This document shows, piece by piece, positions 25,522 through 33,806 of a DNA stretch of 64,000 bases (position 1 is the first letter of the stretch; each line of letters opens with the position of its first letter). The notes below the pieces were generated by a model that saw only the letters and a program-made list of their open reading frames with translations, had not been told where the DNA came from and made no database searches. The translations under genes were made by a program, and so were the position numbers. The DNA is from Bacteroidota bacterium (GTDB taxonomy: Bacteria > Bacteroidota > Bacteroidia > AKYH767-A > 2013-40CM-41-45): contig JADKJP010000006.1 of assembly GCA_016720935.1 (NCBI GenBank), positions 248,001 through 312,000 of the forward strand, read 5' to 3'.

Positions 25522-26834
25522 TTTCCGGATTTGTTGAGCGCAGCCTTAACCACATCTTCATAGACATCCTGCCAGCCTTCCCATGGTTTTTTATTGCTGA
25601 TAGTTTCATTGTGCCAAAGCGACATGAAAGTTCCGTTAACCGCTTTTACTTCCCGAATCAATGGGTTCACATAACTGAGGACTTCTGCCGGTTGAATTTT
25701 CATGTAAAATCTCAGGGTTGCATCCATCACTGCAAAAGGATGAATTCTGAGAGATGTACTTTGCTCATTATCTAAATCGTAAAATAAAAAGGAAGAACAG
25801 ATGCCCGCCCGAAAACCGATCTCAGAAGAAAAGCCCATTGTGTAGTCTTCTTTGATGTCGCAATCAATCAAGTGACGGTAAGTTCCGGGGAATTGTAGTT
25901 TTAGAAAATGCTGTCGGCTCTTCGTAACATCACGACGGATAACTTTTCTAAGCCTCGACTGTTCCAGTCTGATTTTTTCAGGCTGGTAATTCGAAGCGTA
26001 AGATGGATGAATTCCAACTTCATTATAATCCGCGATAGATTTGATAAGGGATTGAAAAGCTTTCCTGCTCACAGAAACATTTTTGTCGTTTTCTCCATAA
26101 TCGCCCAGCAGAAAAAAATAAATGCAGGATAAATCATATTGCTGCTGGATTCTGAATAATGATTCGTAAGTATCGTATGGGTCCTGTTGTCTGCCAATAA
26201 GGACAGACAAACGAAATGCGATATCCTTGAAGTCAAATCGTGACAAGCTTCTGAGAAATGCTCCGGTGGTTCTCATCAATCCTTTTTGTAAATGAGCCCA
26301 GGCATTGTCAATGTCGATCGTTGAAATATACTTGTATTTCTTTTCAGGAAATTTTAAATCAGGATAATGTTCCATCAGAATTTCCTGAATCTTCTTTGCA
26401 TAAATATTTACGATCGGTTTATGAAGAAAACCTTTTTGCCAGGCCAGACTTTCATGCGCGTCAAACCGATCGTGAGCGTCGCGTTTGTGTGGGAGGTATT
26501 CTTCGTAGCGGCTCACCATGTAAAACGTTGCCGCGAATGGATCGAATGGTAAAATGAATTTTGGATGCGTTGCAAAAAAAGCTTTTGTGTCTTCCCAGTC
26601 GAATACTGAAAGTTGCTGATCACGGATTCCTTTCTGTGTCAGAAATCCGGTCGCATAGATAAAAATTTCATTTCCGAATGCAGCTTCACTGTAATTAATT
26701 TTCGCTCCATTGAATAAATGAAATTCATCTGCATGTACTGTAAGCTTGTAATCTATGCCAAGCAATTCCCGAAATATGAGATCGAATGTATACCGTAAGC
26801 GGGGTCCGGAGACAGGGGCGTAAATCAGCAGCAT
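25518..26834 (-). CDS. Polysaccharide-deacetylase-like protein
   Basis: A 438-residue protein with an N-terminal domain typical of Bacteroidota (DUF7033-like: YAPVSGPRLRYTFDLIFREL, then FATHPKFILPFDPFAATFYM) and a C-terminal NodB-like barrel starting YISTIDIDNAWAH (DID metal motif), with VGIHPSYASNYQPEKI as the His motif and LRIHPFAVMD late. It likely removes acetyl groups from a glycan. First gene of a tightly coupled leftward set with the acyltransferase and upp. Confidence 0.82.
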   Translation of the reverse strand: MLLIYAPVSGPRLRYTFDLIFRELLGIDYKLTVHADEFHLFNGAKINYSEAAFGNEIFIYATGFLTQKGIRDQQLSVFDWEDTKAFFATHPKFILPFDPFAATFYMVSRYEEYLPHKRDAHDRFDAHESLAWQKGFLHKPIVNIYAKKIQEILMEHYPDLKFPEKKYKYISTIDIDNAWAHLQKGLMRTTGAFLRSLSRFDFKDIAFRLSVLIGRQQDPYDTYESLFRIQQQYDLSCIYFFLLGDYGENDKNVSVSRKAFQSLIKSIADYNEVGIHPSYASNYQPEKIRLEQSRLRKVIRRDVTKSRQHFLKLQFPGTYRHLIDCDIKEDYTMGFSSEIGFRAGICSSFLFYDLDNEQSTSLRIHPFAVMDATLRFYMKIQPAEVLSYVNPLIREVKAVNGTFMSLWHNETISNKKPWEGWQDVYEDVVKAALNKSGK

Positions 26835-27008
26835 TCAAAAAGAGTGGTCGGAGGTTAGCGAAAATACAGGGTATTCTACTCCGATTTTGTAATGCAATTC
26901 TAATGAAAAAAGGCCTGATTTTTCTAATAAATATTCACATTTTCTTACCTAACATTTTAGCCATGGATTCACTCTCAGAATCATTATAAAATATGCATTG
27001 CCAACAAT

Positions 27009-27698
27009 TCAAATCATTCCTTCATCAGCAAAACTGTAAAAACCCTTTTGGGTAATAATTACATGATCAAGGACCGATATTTCAAGAACCTTCCCGGCTT
27101 CGACAATGTTTTTTGTAAGCCGAATGTCCGCTTCACTGGGTTTTGCTGTTCCGGAAGGGTGATTATGACATAGAATAATTGCCTGAGCTTTGTGGTCCAG
27201 AGCAGCCTTAAAGATCATTCGCGGGTCCACAACAGTCCCACTCATTCCACCACTACTGAGTTGTTGTTTTGCCAGAATCTTATTGCTTCTGTTCAAATAA
27301 ATCACCCAGAATTCTTCATGTATCAAATCACCAAGAATATTCTGGAAAATACCTGCAACATCTGCGCTTGAACTTATTTTTTCAAGTTCTGTCTCGGTTG
27401 TTTCTTTTCGACGTCGCGCCAGTTCGAGGGCCGCTATGATGGTAATTGCTTTCGCTTCCCCGATGCCTTTGAATTTCATCAGTTCCGAAGCATTCATTCT
27501 CCCGAGTGAATACAAACTGTTACCGGCATGAGATAAAATTTTTCTCGATAGTTCTACAGCCGTTTCTTCCAAATTTCCGGAACCAAGAAGAATCGCAAGT
27601 AGTTCGGCATCTGAAAGAGAGTGCTTCCCTTTCAGTAAAAGTTTTTCACGCGGGCGATCTTCTTCAGCCCAGGATTTTATCGACAATCGGTTTTCCAT
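27009..27698 (-). CDS. radC: RadC family JAB-domain protein
   Basis: A 229-residue protein with an N-terminal helix-hairpin-helix part (LSDAELLAILLGSGN, LMKFKGIGEAKAITI) and a C-terminal JAMM/JAB metal site: ILCHNHPSGTAKPSEADIRL (HxH and the downstream Asp). The name suggests DNA repair but the true role of RadC is unsettled. ATG 27698 (MENRLSIKSWAEEDRPREKL) is the family start; the longer frame overlaps rpsT and its terminator. Confidence 0.95.
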   Translation of the reverse strand: MENRLSIKSWAEEDRPREKLLLKGKHSLSDAELLAILLGSGNLEETAVELSRKILSHAGNSLYSLGRMNASELMKFKGIGEAKAITIIAALELARRRKETTETELEKISSSADVAGIFQNILGDLIHEEFWVIYLNRSNKILAKQQLSSGGMSGTVVDPRMIFKAALDHKAQAIILCHNHPSGTAKPSEADIRLTKNIVEAGKVLEISVLDHVIITQKGFYSFADEGMI

Positions 27699-27771
27699 GC
27701 AGATTTTTTTTTCGGCAAGTAACTCAATTGTGCAATGCGTGTCATTCTGTATAAGCAGGTTATTATAAGGC

Positions 27772-27803
27772 AAAAAAAAAGCTCCCGTTTTGCGGGAGCT
27801 TTC
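27772..27803 (-). terminator. Terminator of rpsT
   Basis: Leftward stem AAGCTCCCG with CGGGAGCTT around CAAAA, followed by a run of nine T's on the leftward strand. It separates rpsT from radC. Confidence 0.92.
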
Positions 27804-27822
27804 CTTCTCTGATAATCCAGAA

Positions 27823-28077
27823 TTATTTGATGTGATTGAGGTGAACAGCAAGTTCACTCTTCAAGTTAGCTGCTTTGTTTTTGTGGATAACGCTTTTCTT
27901 AGCCAGGCGATCCAGCATAGAAGACAAATTGCTTAATTCCGTAGCTGCAGCTTTTTTATCCGTAATAGAACGGAAAGCTTTGATCGCGTTTCTCATTGTT
28001 TTAGCCTGGTAACGGTTACGCAGACGTTTTGATTCGCTGTTACGGATTCTCTTCAGTGACGACTTATGATTTGCCAT
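27823..28077 (-). CDS. rpsT: 30S ribosomal protein S20
   Basis: An 84-residue, very basic three-helix protein that binds 16S rRNA. It starts [20 protein letters not shown], as S20 proteins do, and ends [20 protein letters not shown]. Monocistronic, with a perfect promoter about 100 bases upstream and a terminator downstream. Confidence 0.97.
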   Translation of the reverse strand: MANHKSSLKRIRNSESKRLRNRYQAKTMRNAIKAFRSITDKKAAATELSNLSSMLDRLAKKSVIHKNKAANLKSELAVHLNHIK

Positions 28078-28177
28078 TTTGCTTTATTTCGCTTAAAATA
28101 TTGATTTTTACTCAAATTTTGAGGCTTTTCGATGATCAGGAAAGCACTCAACCTGCCCTGTTTATTTTTTGGGATGG

Positions 28178-28207
28178 CAAATATACGATTCTGATTTTTT
28201 ATTGCAA
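28178..28207 (-). promoter_or_regulatory. Promoter of rpsT
   Basis: Leftward TTG (28205-28207), a 19-base spacer and TATATTTG (28178-28185). It predicts a leader of about 94 bases, long enough for S20 autoregulation, though none can be shown. Confidence 0.85.
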
Positions 28208-28320
28208 ACCTTTTTGTGAATTTCTTTTCTGAGGCTTTGTCGGGTCAACATCCTAAACATCAACAAAATCCCACATTATTTGCTACCCGGGAGCGGGCCG
28301 ATCGGGCTTCAAAATATTGC

Positions 28321-28328
28321 TACTTTTG
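28321..28328 (+). promoter_or_regulatory. -7 box upstream of the PaaH-like gene
   Basis: TACTTTTG ends 13 bases before ATG 28342. Because it lies inside the longer reading frame from 28216, it supports 28342 as the true start. No TTG at the proper spacing. Confidence 0.5.
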
Positions 28329-28341
28329 TTCACCCGAAAAT

Positions 28342-29538
28342 ATGACAAAACTTAAGCCGACATCACCAATCGGAGTCCTGGGAGCAGGCACGATGGGAAG
28401 TGGAATAGCCCAGGTGGCTGCAATGGCAGGCCATCCAACCATTCTGTTTGACTCCAATCCAGCCATGCTGGAGAAGTCAAAGACAGATCTGAATAAAACT
28501 CTGGCAAGGCTGGTTGAAAAAGCGAAAATTACAGAACAGGCCTCAGCGGAAATTCGAGAAAGAATTACTTATGCAAATTCCATGTCGGACATGATGATGG
28601 CTGATTTGGTCATCGAAGCGATACTGGAAGATTTATCAATCAAACAAAAAGTGTTCAATGATCTTGAAGAGATTGTGAACGATAAGTGTTTGTTTGCTAG
28701 TAATACTTCCTCTTTATCCATTACATCCATAGCGGCAGCAGCAAGGATTCCTTCCAGAGTGCTTGGATTGCATTTTTTTAATCCTGCTCCATTGATGCCA
28801 TTGGTTGAAATCATTCCGGGGCTGGCCACTGATCCACAGCATCTTTCTGAAATGAAGAGACTGATGCTGGATTGGGGGAAATCACCTGTGATGGTAAAAG
28901 ACACACCTGGATTTATTGTAAACCGTGTGGCCAGACCATATTACGGTGAGTCCATTCGAATCCATGAAGAACGTTGGAATGATTTGCCGGAAGGAAGAAC
29001 CGGACTCGCAACAATAGATTGGGCATTGAAAGAATTCGGCGGATTCAGAATGGGTCCCTTCGAATTGATGGATATGATCGGTAATGACATCAACTTCACT
29101 GTGACTGAAACGGTTTGGAAACAGTTCTTTCACGACCCGCGTTACAAACCTTCCCTCACCCAAAAACGTTTGGTTGAAGCAAAACGATTCGGACGAAAAA
29201 GTGGACAAGGATATTTTGATTATATACAGGAAGATAAATTCCCTGAGCCATTCCGGCATGAAGAGTTAGGAAAAAAAATCAGGGACCGAGTTGTCGCGAT
29301 GCTGATCAATGAAGCTGTGGATGCATTGTATTTAAATGTAGCCTCACGCGATGATCTGGATCTTGCGATGACCAAAGGAGTAAATTATCCCAAAGGATTA
29401 TTGAAGTGGTGCGATGAATGGGGCGCTGAAAATGTTTTGGCAGTTCTGGAAGATTTGCATCGTGAATACTCAGAAGAACGATATCGCCCGAGTGTTTTAT
29501 TGAAGAGAATGGTAAGAGACAAGCAAAAGTTTTATTGA
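28342..29538 (+). CDS. paaH: 3-hydroxyacyl-CoA dehydrogenase (PaaH-like)
   Basis: A 398-residue NAD-dependent enzyme. The Rossmann motif IGVLGAGTMGSGIAQVAAMA opens the protein, followed by FASNTSSLSIT, the catalytic His in LGLHFFNPAPLM, VKDTPGFIVNR and GPFELMDMIG. A second C-terminal helical domain ends at residue 398; E. coli PaaH is longer (about 475), so this is a compact form. In the paa pathway it would oxidise 3-hydroxyadipyl-CoA. A general fatty-acid role is possible, but paaI, paaJ and paaY lie just downstream. Confidence 0.88.
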   Translation: MTKLKPTSPIGVLGAGTMGSGIAQVAAMAGHPTILFDSNPAMLEKSKTDLNKTLARLVEKAKITEQASAEIRERITYANSMSDMMMADLVIEAILEDLSIKQKVFNDLEEIVNDKCLFASNTSSLSITSIAAAARIPSRVLGLHFFNPAPLMPLVEIIPGLATDPQHLSEMKRLMLDWGKSPVMVKDTPGFIVNRVARPYYGESIRIHEERWNDLPEGRTGLATIDWALKEFGGFRMGPFELMDMIGNDINFTVTETVWKQFFHDPRYKPSLTQKRLVEAKRFGRKSGQGYFDYIQEDKFPEPFRHEELGKKIRDRVVAMLINEAVDALYLNVASRDDLDLAMTKGVNYPKGLLKWCDEWGAENVLAVLEDLHREYSEERYRPSVLLKRMVRDKQKFY

Positions 29539-29591
29539 GTTGAAAAAGTTGAACCGCTTGTTGATTGATTGATGACTAAAATAGAAAAACA

Positions 29592-31127
29592 ATGAAGTCC
29601 GCAGAAGAACTGAAATCTGAAATAGAAAAGGGATATACTTTTGAAGGAAAGAGTATCGTTCTCGGCTGTGCAATCAATGATAAAAGTCCGGTTCAGGGTG
29701 CACAAGTAAGGATTCCATTGAACACTGTGAACCGTCATGGATTGATTGCCGGAGCTACCGGAACAGGTAAAACAAAAACGATTCAACAGTATGCCGAAAG
29801 TCTTTCAGACAATGGCATTAGTGTACTGTTAATGGATATCAAAGGTGATCTTAGTGGAATAGCAAAACCGGGTACAGAAAACCCGAAGATTCAGGCAAGG
29901 CACCAGCAGATAGGAACAGAGTGGAAGTCCACTCAGTTTCCTGTTGAATTGATGTCTATCTCCAACGAAAAAGGACTTCGATTGAGAGCTACTGTTTCTG
30001 AATTCGGTCCGGTGCTTTTTTCAAAAATGCTGGAGCTTAACGAAAATCAACAGGGAGTTGTAACGATTGTGTTTAAGTATTGTGATGATAAAAAACTTCC
30101 TTTACTTGACATTAAAGATTTCAGACAGGTATTGCAGCATATTTCAAATGAAGGAAAAAATGAAGTGAGTGCTTATGGACAAGTCAGTCCGGCAACCGTC
30201 GGAGTCATCATGCGAAAATTATTGGAGCTTGAGCAACAGGGTGCCGATCGTTTCTTTGGTGAGAAGTCATTTGAAGTGGAGGATTTGTTGAGGAAAGATG
30301 GGGAGCGTGGGTACATCAATGTTGTACGTCTTTGTGACATGCAAGACAAGCCTAAATTATTTTCCACTTTCATGCTTTGTTTGCTTGCGGAGGTGTATGC
30401 GAAATTTCCTGAGATGGGCGATAAAGCTGCTCCCAAACTCGTAATTTTTATCGACGAAGCCCATTTGATTTTTAGAGAAGCTACCAAAACCTTGCTGAAT
30501 CAGTTGGAGACAGTAATCAAGCTCATCCGCTCAAAAGGTGTAGGAATCTATTTTTGCACTCAGATTCCGGGAGATATTCCGGATGAAATACTCAGTCAGC
30601 TTGGTGCAAAATTCCAGCATGCCATGCGTGCCTTTACTGCCAAGGACAGAAAAGATATCAAACTTGTCGCGGAAAATTACCCTTCAACTGCATTCTACGA
30701 CACTGAAACATTGCTTACCGAATTAGGAATCGGTGAAGCACTGGTAACAGTGTTGAATGAAAAAGGAGCTCCGACTCCATTAGCTCATACACTTTTATGT
30801 GCGCCCCGTTCGCGAATGGATATTCTGAGTCCCGAAGAACAAGATGCAATAGTGAAATCCTCCGATATCTATTCAGAGTATAACGAAGAGATTGATCGTG
30901 AAAGTGCATATGAAATCCTAAACAAAAAAATAAAAGGGGAGACAGAAGAGGAAGATCATCAGGAAACAAAACAAAAGGAGAATGAAAAGAAGGAAGAAAA
31001 GACTTCCACTATTGCAGATACAATCTCCGCGGTTGCAAATAATTCTACTGTACGTACGGTAGTGCGTGAAGTAACCCGTGGACTGTTGGGTGCATTGTTT
31101 GGAACAAGCACAAGAAGAAGAAGGTAA
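29592..31127 (+). CDS. HerA-like ATPase, DUF853 (YjgR type)
   Basis: A 511-residue P-loop ATPase of the HerA/FtsK superfamily. Walker A is AGATGTGKTKTIQ, Walker B LVIFIDEAHLIF, with the sensor-like YFCTQIPGDIPDEIL and the arginine-rich AMRAFTAKDRKDI. It ends with a Lys/Glu-rich stretch and a short tail LLGALFGTSTRRRR. Cellular role is uncertain in all species. It sits between paaH and paaI, with 53 and 29 bases around it, so it may be co-transcribed although a link to phenylacetate is not obvious. Confidence 0.88.
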   Translation: MKSAEELKSEIEKGYTFEGKSIVLGCAINDKSPVQGAQVRIPLNTVNRHGLIAGATGTGKTKTIQQYAESLSDNGISVLLMDIKGDLSGIAKPGTENPKIQARHQQIGTEWKSTQFPVELMSISNEKGLRLRATVSEFGPVLFSKMLELNENQQGVVTIVFKYCDDKKLPLLDIKDFRQVLQHISNEGKNEVSAYGQVSPATVGVIMRKLLELEQQGADRFFGEKSFEVEDLLRKDGERGYINVVRLCDMQDKPKLFSTFMLCLLAEVYAKFPEMGDKAAPKLVIFIDEAHLIFREATKTLLNQLETVIKLIRSKGVGIYFCTQIPGDIPDEILSQLGAKFQHAMRAFTAKDRKDIKLVAENYPSTAFYDTETLLTELGIGEALVTVLNEKGAPTPLAHTLLCAPRSRMDILSPEEQDAIVKSSDIYSEYNEEIDRESAYEILNKKIKGETEEEDHQETKQKENEKKEEKTSTIADTISAVANNSTVRTVVREVTRGLLGALFGTSTRRRR

Positions 31128-31156
31128 AGAAAATTCCAAGAAAGAAAATAAAACGC

Positions 31157-31579
31157 ATGTCTGAAAAAACTCTTGCCGAACGGGTAGTTGGCAGAATGTA
31201 TGAAAACGATTGGTTCAGTCAATGGCTGGGAATCGAAAGGGTGGAAGTAAAGCCCGGCAGATCTGTACTCAAGATGAAAATCAGGAAAGAAATGCTCAAT
31301 GGCTTTTCTATCGCGCATGGCGGCATTACATATTCCCTGGCGGATAGTGCTCTTGCTTTTGCTTCCAACAGTCACGGACGAAAAAGCGTGTCTGTTGAAA
31401 CATCCATATCACATACTGTCGCCTTACGTGAAGGTGATGAAATTACCGCTGTCGCTGAAGAGGTTTCACTGACGGATAAAATCGGAGTTTATTATATTAC
31501 CATTACCAATCATTTGGGGAAAACAGTTGCTCTTTTTAAGGGAACTGTTTACCGAACAAGCAGAGATTGGGAAGTGTGA
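31157..31579 (+). CDS. paaI: PaaI, hotdog-fold acyl-CoA thioesterase
   Basis: A 140-residue hotdog thioesterase that releases CoA from dead-end phenylacetate intermediates. The catalytic signature FSIAHGGITYSLADSALAFA (HGG and the later Asp) and the C-terminal KTVALFKGTVYRT match PaaI. It lies 29 bases after the HerA-like gene. Confidence 0.9.
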   Translation: MSEKTLAERVVGRMYENDWFSQWLGIERVEVKPGRSVLKMKIRKEMLNGFSIAHGGITYSLADSALAFASNSHGRKSVSVETSISHTVALREGDEITAVAEEVSLTDKIGVYYITITNHLGKTVALFKGTVYRTSRDWEV

Positions 31580-31584
31580 TATTG

Positions 31585-31619
31585 ATTGTAGATTTTAGAT
31601 TGTAGATTGATCGTAAATT
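31585..31619 (-). repeat. 7-bp period tract, reversed CAATCTA words
   Basis: ATTGTAG, ATTTTAG, ATTGTAG, ATTGATC and GTAAATT follow the paaI stop in strict 7-base steps; they are the complement of the CAATCTA words seen in the paaJ-paaY gap. Confidence 0.7.
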
Positions 31620-31620
31620 C

Positions 31621-31669
31621 TAACAACTAACAACTAACAACTAACCACTAACCACTAACAACTAACCAC
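31621..31669 (+). repeat. 7-bp period tract (TAACAAC words) before paaJ
   Basis: Seven exact-phase heptamers, TAACAAC x3, TAACCAC x2, TAACAAC, TAACCAC, ending 9 bases before the paaJ ATG. There is no room for a normal promoter between tract and gene. Confidence 0.85.
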
Positions 31670-31678
31670 CAAAAATAA

Positions 31679-32887
31679 ATGAAAGAAGTTTATATCATAG
31701 ACACCATTCGTACCGCAATAGGAAGTTTTGGAGGAAGTTTAGGGCCCGTACGGACGGATGATCTCGCGGTAGTTGTATTGCGTGAATTATTAGATAGAAA
31801 TCCATCTGTTGATCCTGAAGCGATCGGAGATGTGATTCTGGGTTGTGCAAATCAGTCCGGAGAAGATAATCGTAATGTTTCCAGGATGGCTTTGCTTATG
31901 GCAGGATATCCGATCAATGTGCCGGGTGAAACCGTGAACCGCTTGTGTGCATCCGGACTTTCCGCTGCTATTTCTGCTGCTCGCGCTATTCAGGTCGGAG
32001 ATATGGAAATTGCCGTAGCCGGTGGAGTTGAGAATATGACGCGTGGTCCATGGGTAATTTCCAAAACTTCCACAGCCTTTGGACGCGATGCGCAAATGTT
32101 TGATTCCAGTTTTGGCTGGAGATTTATTAATCCCAAAATGAAAGAAATGTTTGGTACTGACGCGATGGGAGAAACAGCGGAAAATCTTTCTGACAGGGAT
32201 CATATTTCCAGAGAAGATCAGGATAAGTTTTCACTGTGGAGTCAGCAAAAAGCAAAAGCTGCACGTGATCGCGGTCGATTTGCAAGGGAAATTGTAGCGG
32301 TTGAAATTCCCGGAAAAAAAGGTGAAGTAAAGCGATTCGATCAGGATGAATTTATGAAACCTGAAACTTCACTGGAAGGCTTGTCAAAGTTGAAGCCTTC
32401 ATTCAGGAAGGAAGGAACGGTTACTGCAGGTAATGCTTCTGGTCTGAACGACGGAGCTGCAGCTTTGTTATTAGCTTCCGGTGATGCAGTGAAAAAGTAT
32501 AATCTCAAGCCACTTGCCAGAATTCTTTCATCAGCAGTTGTTGGTGTTGAACCGCGAATTATGGGTATTGGTCCTGTCGAAGCATCCAATAGGGCTATTC
32601 AAAAAGCCGGACTTACATGGAAGGATATTGATGTGATCGAGTTGAATGAAGCCTTCGCGGCACAATCACTTGCATGTGTACGTTCATGGGGTTTGCAGGA
32701 CAACGATGCACGAATTAATCCGAATGGTGGTGCAATTGCCTTAGGTCATCCTCTTGGAATGAGCGGTGCAAGAATTCTTGGATCAGCTGCTATAGAATTG
32801 AATGAGCAAAACAAAAGATATGCCCTTGTAACAATGTGCATCGGTGTAGGACAAGGCTACGCCGCTGTCATCGAAAGAGTAGTCTGA
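31679..32887 (+). CDS. paaJ: PaaJ/PcaF-type 3-oxoadipyl-CoA thiolase
   Basis: A 402-residue thiolase that cleaves 3-oxo-5,6-dehydrosuberyl-CoA and 3-oxoadipyl-CoA in the paa pathway. Nucleophile Cys lies in [20 protein letters not shown], the His motif in [20 protein letters not shown] and the second Cys in [15 protein letters not shown]. Length equals PaaJ/PcaF. A general acetyl-CoA acetyltransferase cannot be fully excluded, but paaI and paaY flank it. Confidence 0.9.
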   Translation: MKEVYIIDTIRTAIGSFGGSLGPVRTDDLAVVVLRELLDRNPSVDPEAIGDVILGCANQSGEDNRNVSRMALLMAGYPINVPGETVNRLCASGLSAAISAARAIQVGDMEIAVAGGVENMTRGPWVISKTSTAFGRDAQMFDSSFGWRFINPKMKEMFGTDAMGETAENLSDRDHISREDQDKFSLWSQQKAKAARDRGRFAREIVAVEIPGKKGEVKRFDQDEFMKPETSLEGLSKLKPSFRKEGTVTAGNASGLNDGAAALLLASGDAVKKYNLKPLARILSSAVVGVEPRIMGIGPVEASNRAIQKAGLTWKDIDVIELNEAFAAQSLACVRSWGLQDNDARINPNGGAIALGHPLGMSGARILGSAAIELNEQNKRYALVTMCIGVGQGYAAVIERVV

Positions 32888-32970
32888 CACTGAATTATTT
32901 TTTTGAATCAGATGCTTTCTGTAAAGTAGTGATCTACGAAATTTAATATTATATCTATGAATTGAAGGAT

Positions 32971-33074
32971 GGAACCAGGTACCATGTATTTTGTACTCAA
33001 TCAACAATCAACAATCAACAATCTACAATCTACAATCAGCAATCTACAATCAGCAATCTACAATCTACAATCAG
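32971..33074 (+). repeat. Long mixed-word 7-bp tract between paaJ and paaY
   Basis: Fifteen heptamers in one phase. The first four are of another word type (GGAACCA, GGTACCA, TGTATTT, TGTACTC); then come AATCAAC x3 and AATCTAC/AATCAGC words to AATCAGT at 33069. It ends about 14 bases before the paaY start and fills most of the 202-base gap. Confidence 0.85.
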
Positions 33075-33089
33075 TAATTTCACTTCTCA

Positions 33090-33677
33090 ATGATCTACTC
33101 CTTCAACAGCTACATTCCGGTTATTCATGAATCTTCCTTTGTCCATCCTCTTGCCGCGGTTACAGGGAATGTAGTGATTGGAAAGAATGTTTATATCGGT
33201 CCGGGTGCTGCCATTCGTGGAGATTGGGGAGGAATAATTATTGAAGACGGTTGCAATGTTCAGGAGAATTGTACTGTACATATGTTCCCCGGAATTACAA
33301 TTACTTTGAAAGAAGGCGCGCATATAGGACATGGAGCAATAGTTCACGGCGCAGCCATTGGTAAAAATGTTTTGATTGGAATGAATGCAGTTGTAATGGA
33401 TCATGTTGTTGTAGGAGATAACTCGATCATTGGTGCTTTGACTTTCGTTCCTGAAGGTATGCAGATACCTGAACGTAAAATAGTAGTCGGAAATCCCGCA
33501 AAAATTTTAAAAGATGTCAGTGATGAGATGATAGAGTGGAAGACCAAAGGCACTTCCCTTTATCAGCAGTTGCCTACGCAATTGCATGCAACCTTACACG
33601 CATGCGAGCCATTACGAGAAATGCCCGCGAACAGACCAACCCAACAGGATATTTACAAATCCTGGAAAAAGCAGTGA
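33090..33677 (+). CDS. paaY: PaaY, left-handed beta-helix hexapeptide protein
   Basis: A 195-residue gamma-carbonic-anhydrase-fold protein. Hexapeptide repeats run from VIGKNVYIGPGAAIRGDWGG through IGHGAIVHGAAIGKNVLIG to NSIIGALTFVPEGMQIP, with metal-ligand histidines in HMFP, IGHG and IVHG. PaaY proteins are thioesterases that rescue the phenylacetate pathway. Length and the C-terminal helix (IYKSWKKQ) fit. Co-location with paaI and paaJ supports the call. Confidence 0.9.
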   Translation: MIYSFNSYIPVIHESSFVHPLAAVTGNVVIGKNVYIGPGAAIRGDWGGIIIEDGCNVQENCTVHMFPGITITLKEGAHIGHGAIVHGAAIGKNVLIGMNAVVMDHVVVGDNSIIGALTFVPEGMQIPERKIVVGNPAKILKDVSDEMIEWKTKGTSLYQQLPTQLHATLHACEPLREMPANRPTQQDIYKSWKKQ

Positions 33678-33767
33678 GAGAATCAACATTTTAAAACAAA
33701 ATCTAATTCGTGATTTTAATTTATTTGAAGAGTAAAAAGAAGTTTAGCTGATTTTTATCTCGATTTC

Positions 33768-33802
33768 TAACAACTAACAACCAACAACCAACAACCAACA
33801 AC
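33768..33802 (+). repeat. 7-bp period tract (TAACAAC/CAACAAC words) before the SRAP gene
   Basis: TAACAAC x2 and CAACAAC x3, ending 4 bases before the ATG at 33807. It occupies the whole ribosome-binding region. Confidence 0.85.
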
Positions 33803-33806
33803 CACG

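Noticed and set aside
27699..27857. 53-residue N-terminal extension of RadC.
   Set aside because: It overlaps the rpsT terminator and the rpsT 3' end; family proteins start at the MENRLSIK-like position.
28216..28341. 42-residue N-terminal extension of the PaaH-like protein.
   Set aside because: A -7 box (28321-28328) and AT-rich leader lie inside it, and the Rossmann motif should be near the N-terminus.
31585..33802. CRISPR-like array.
   Set aside because: Units are 7 bases in direct contact with no unique spacers, and no cas genes are present.
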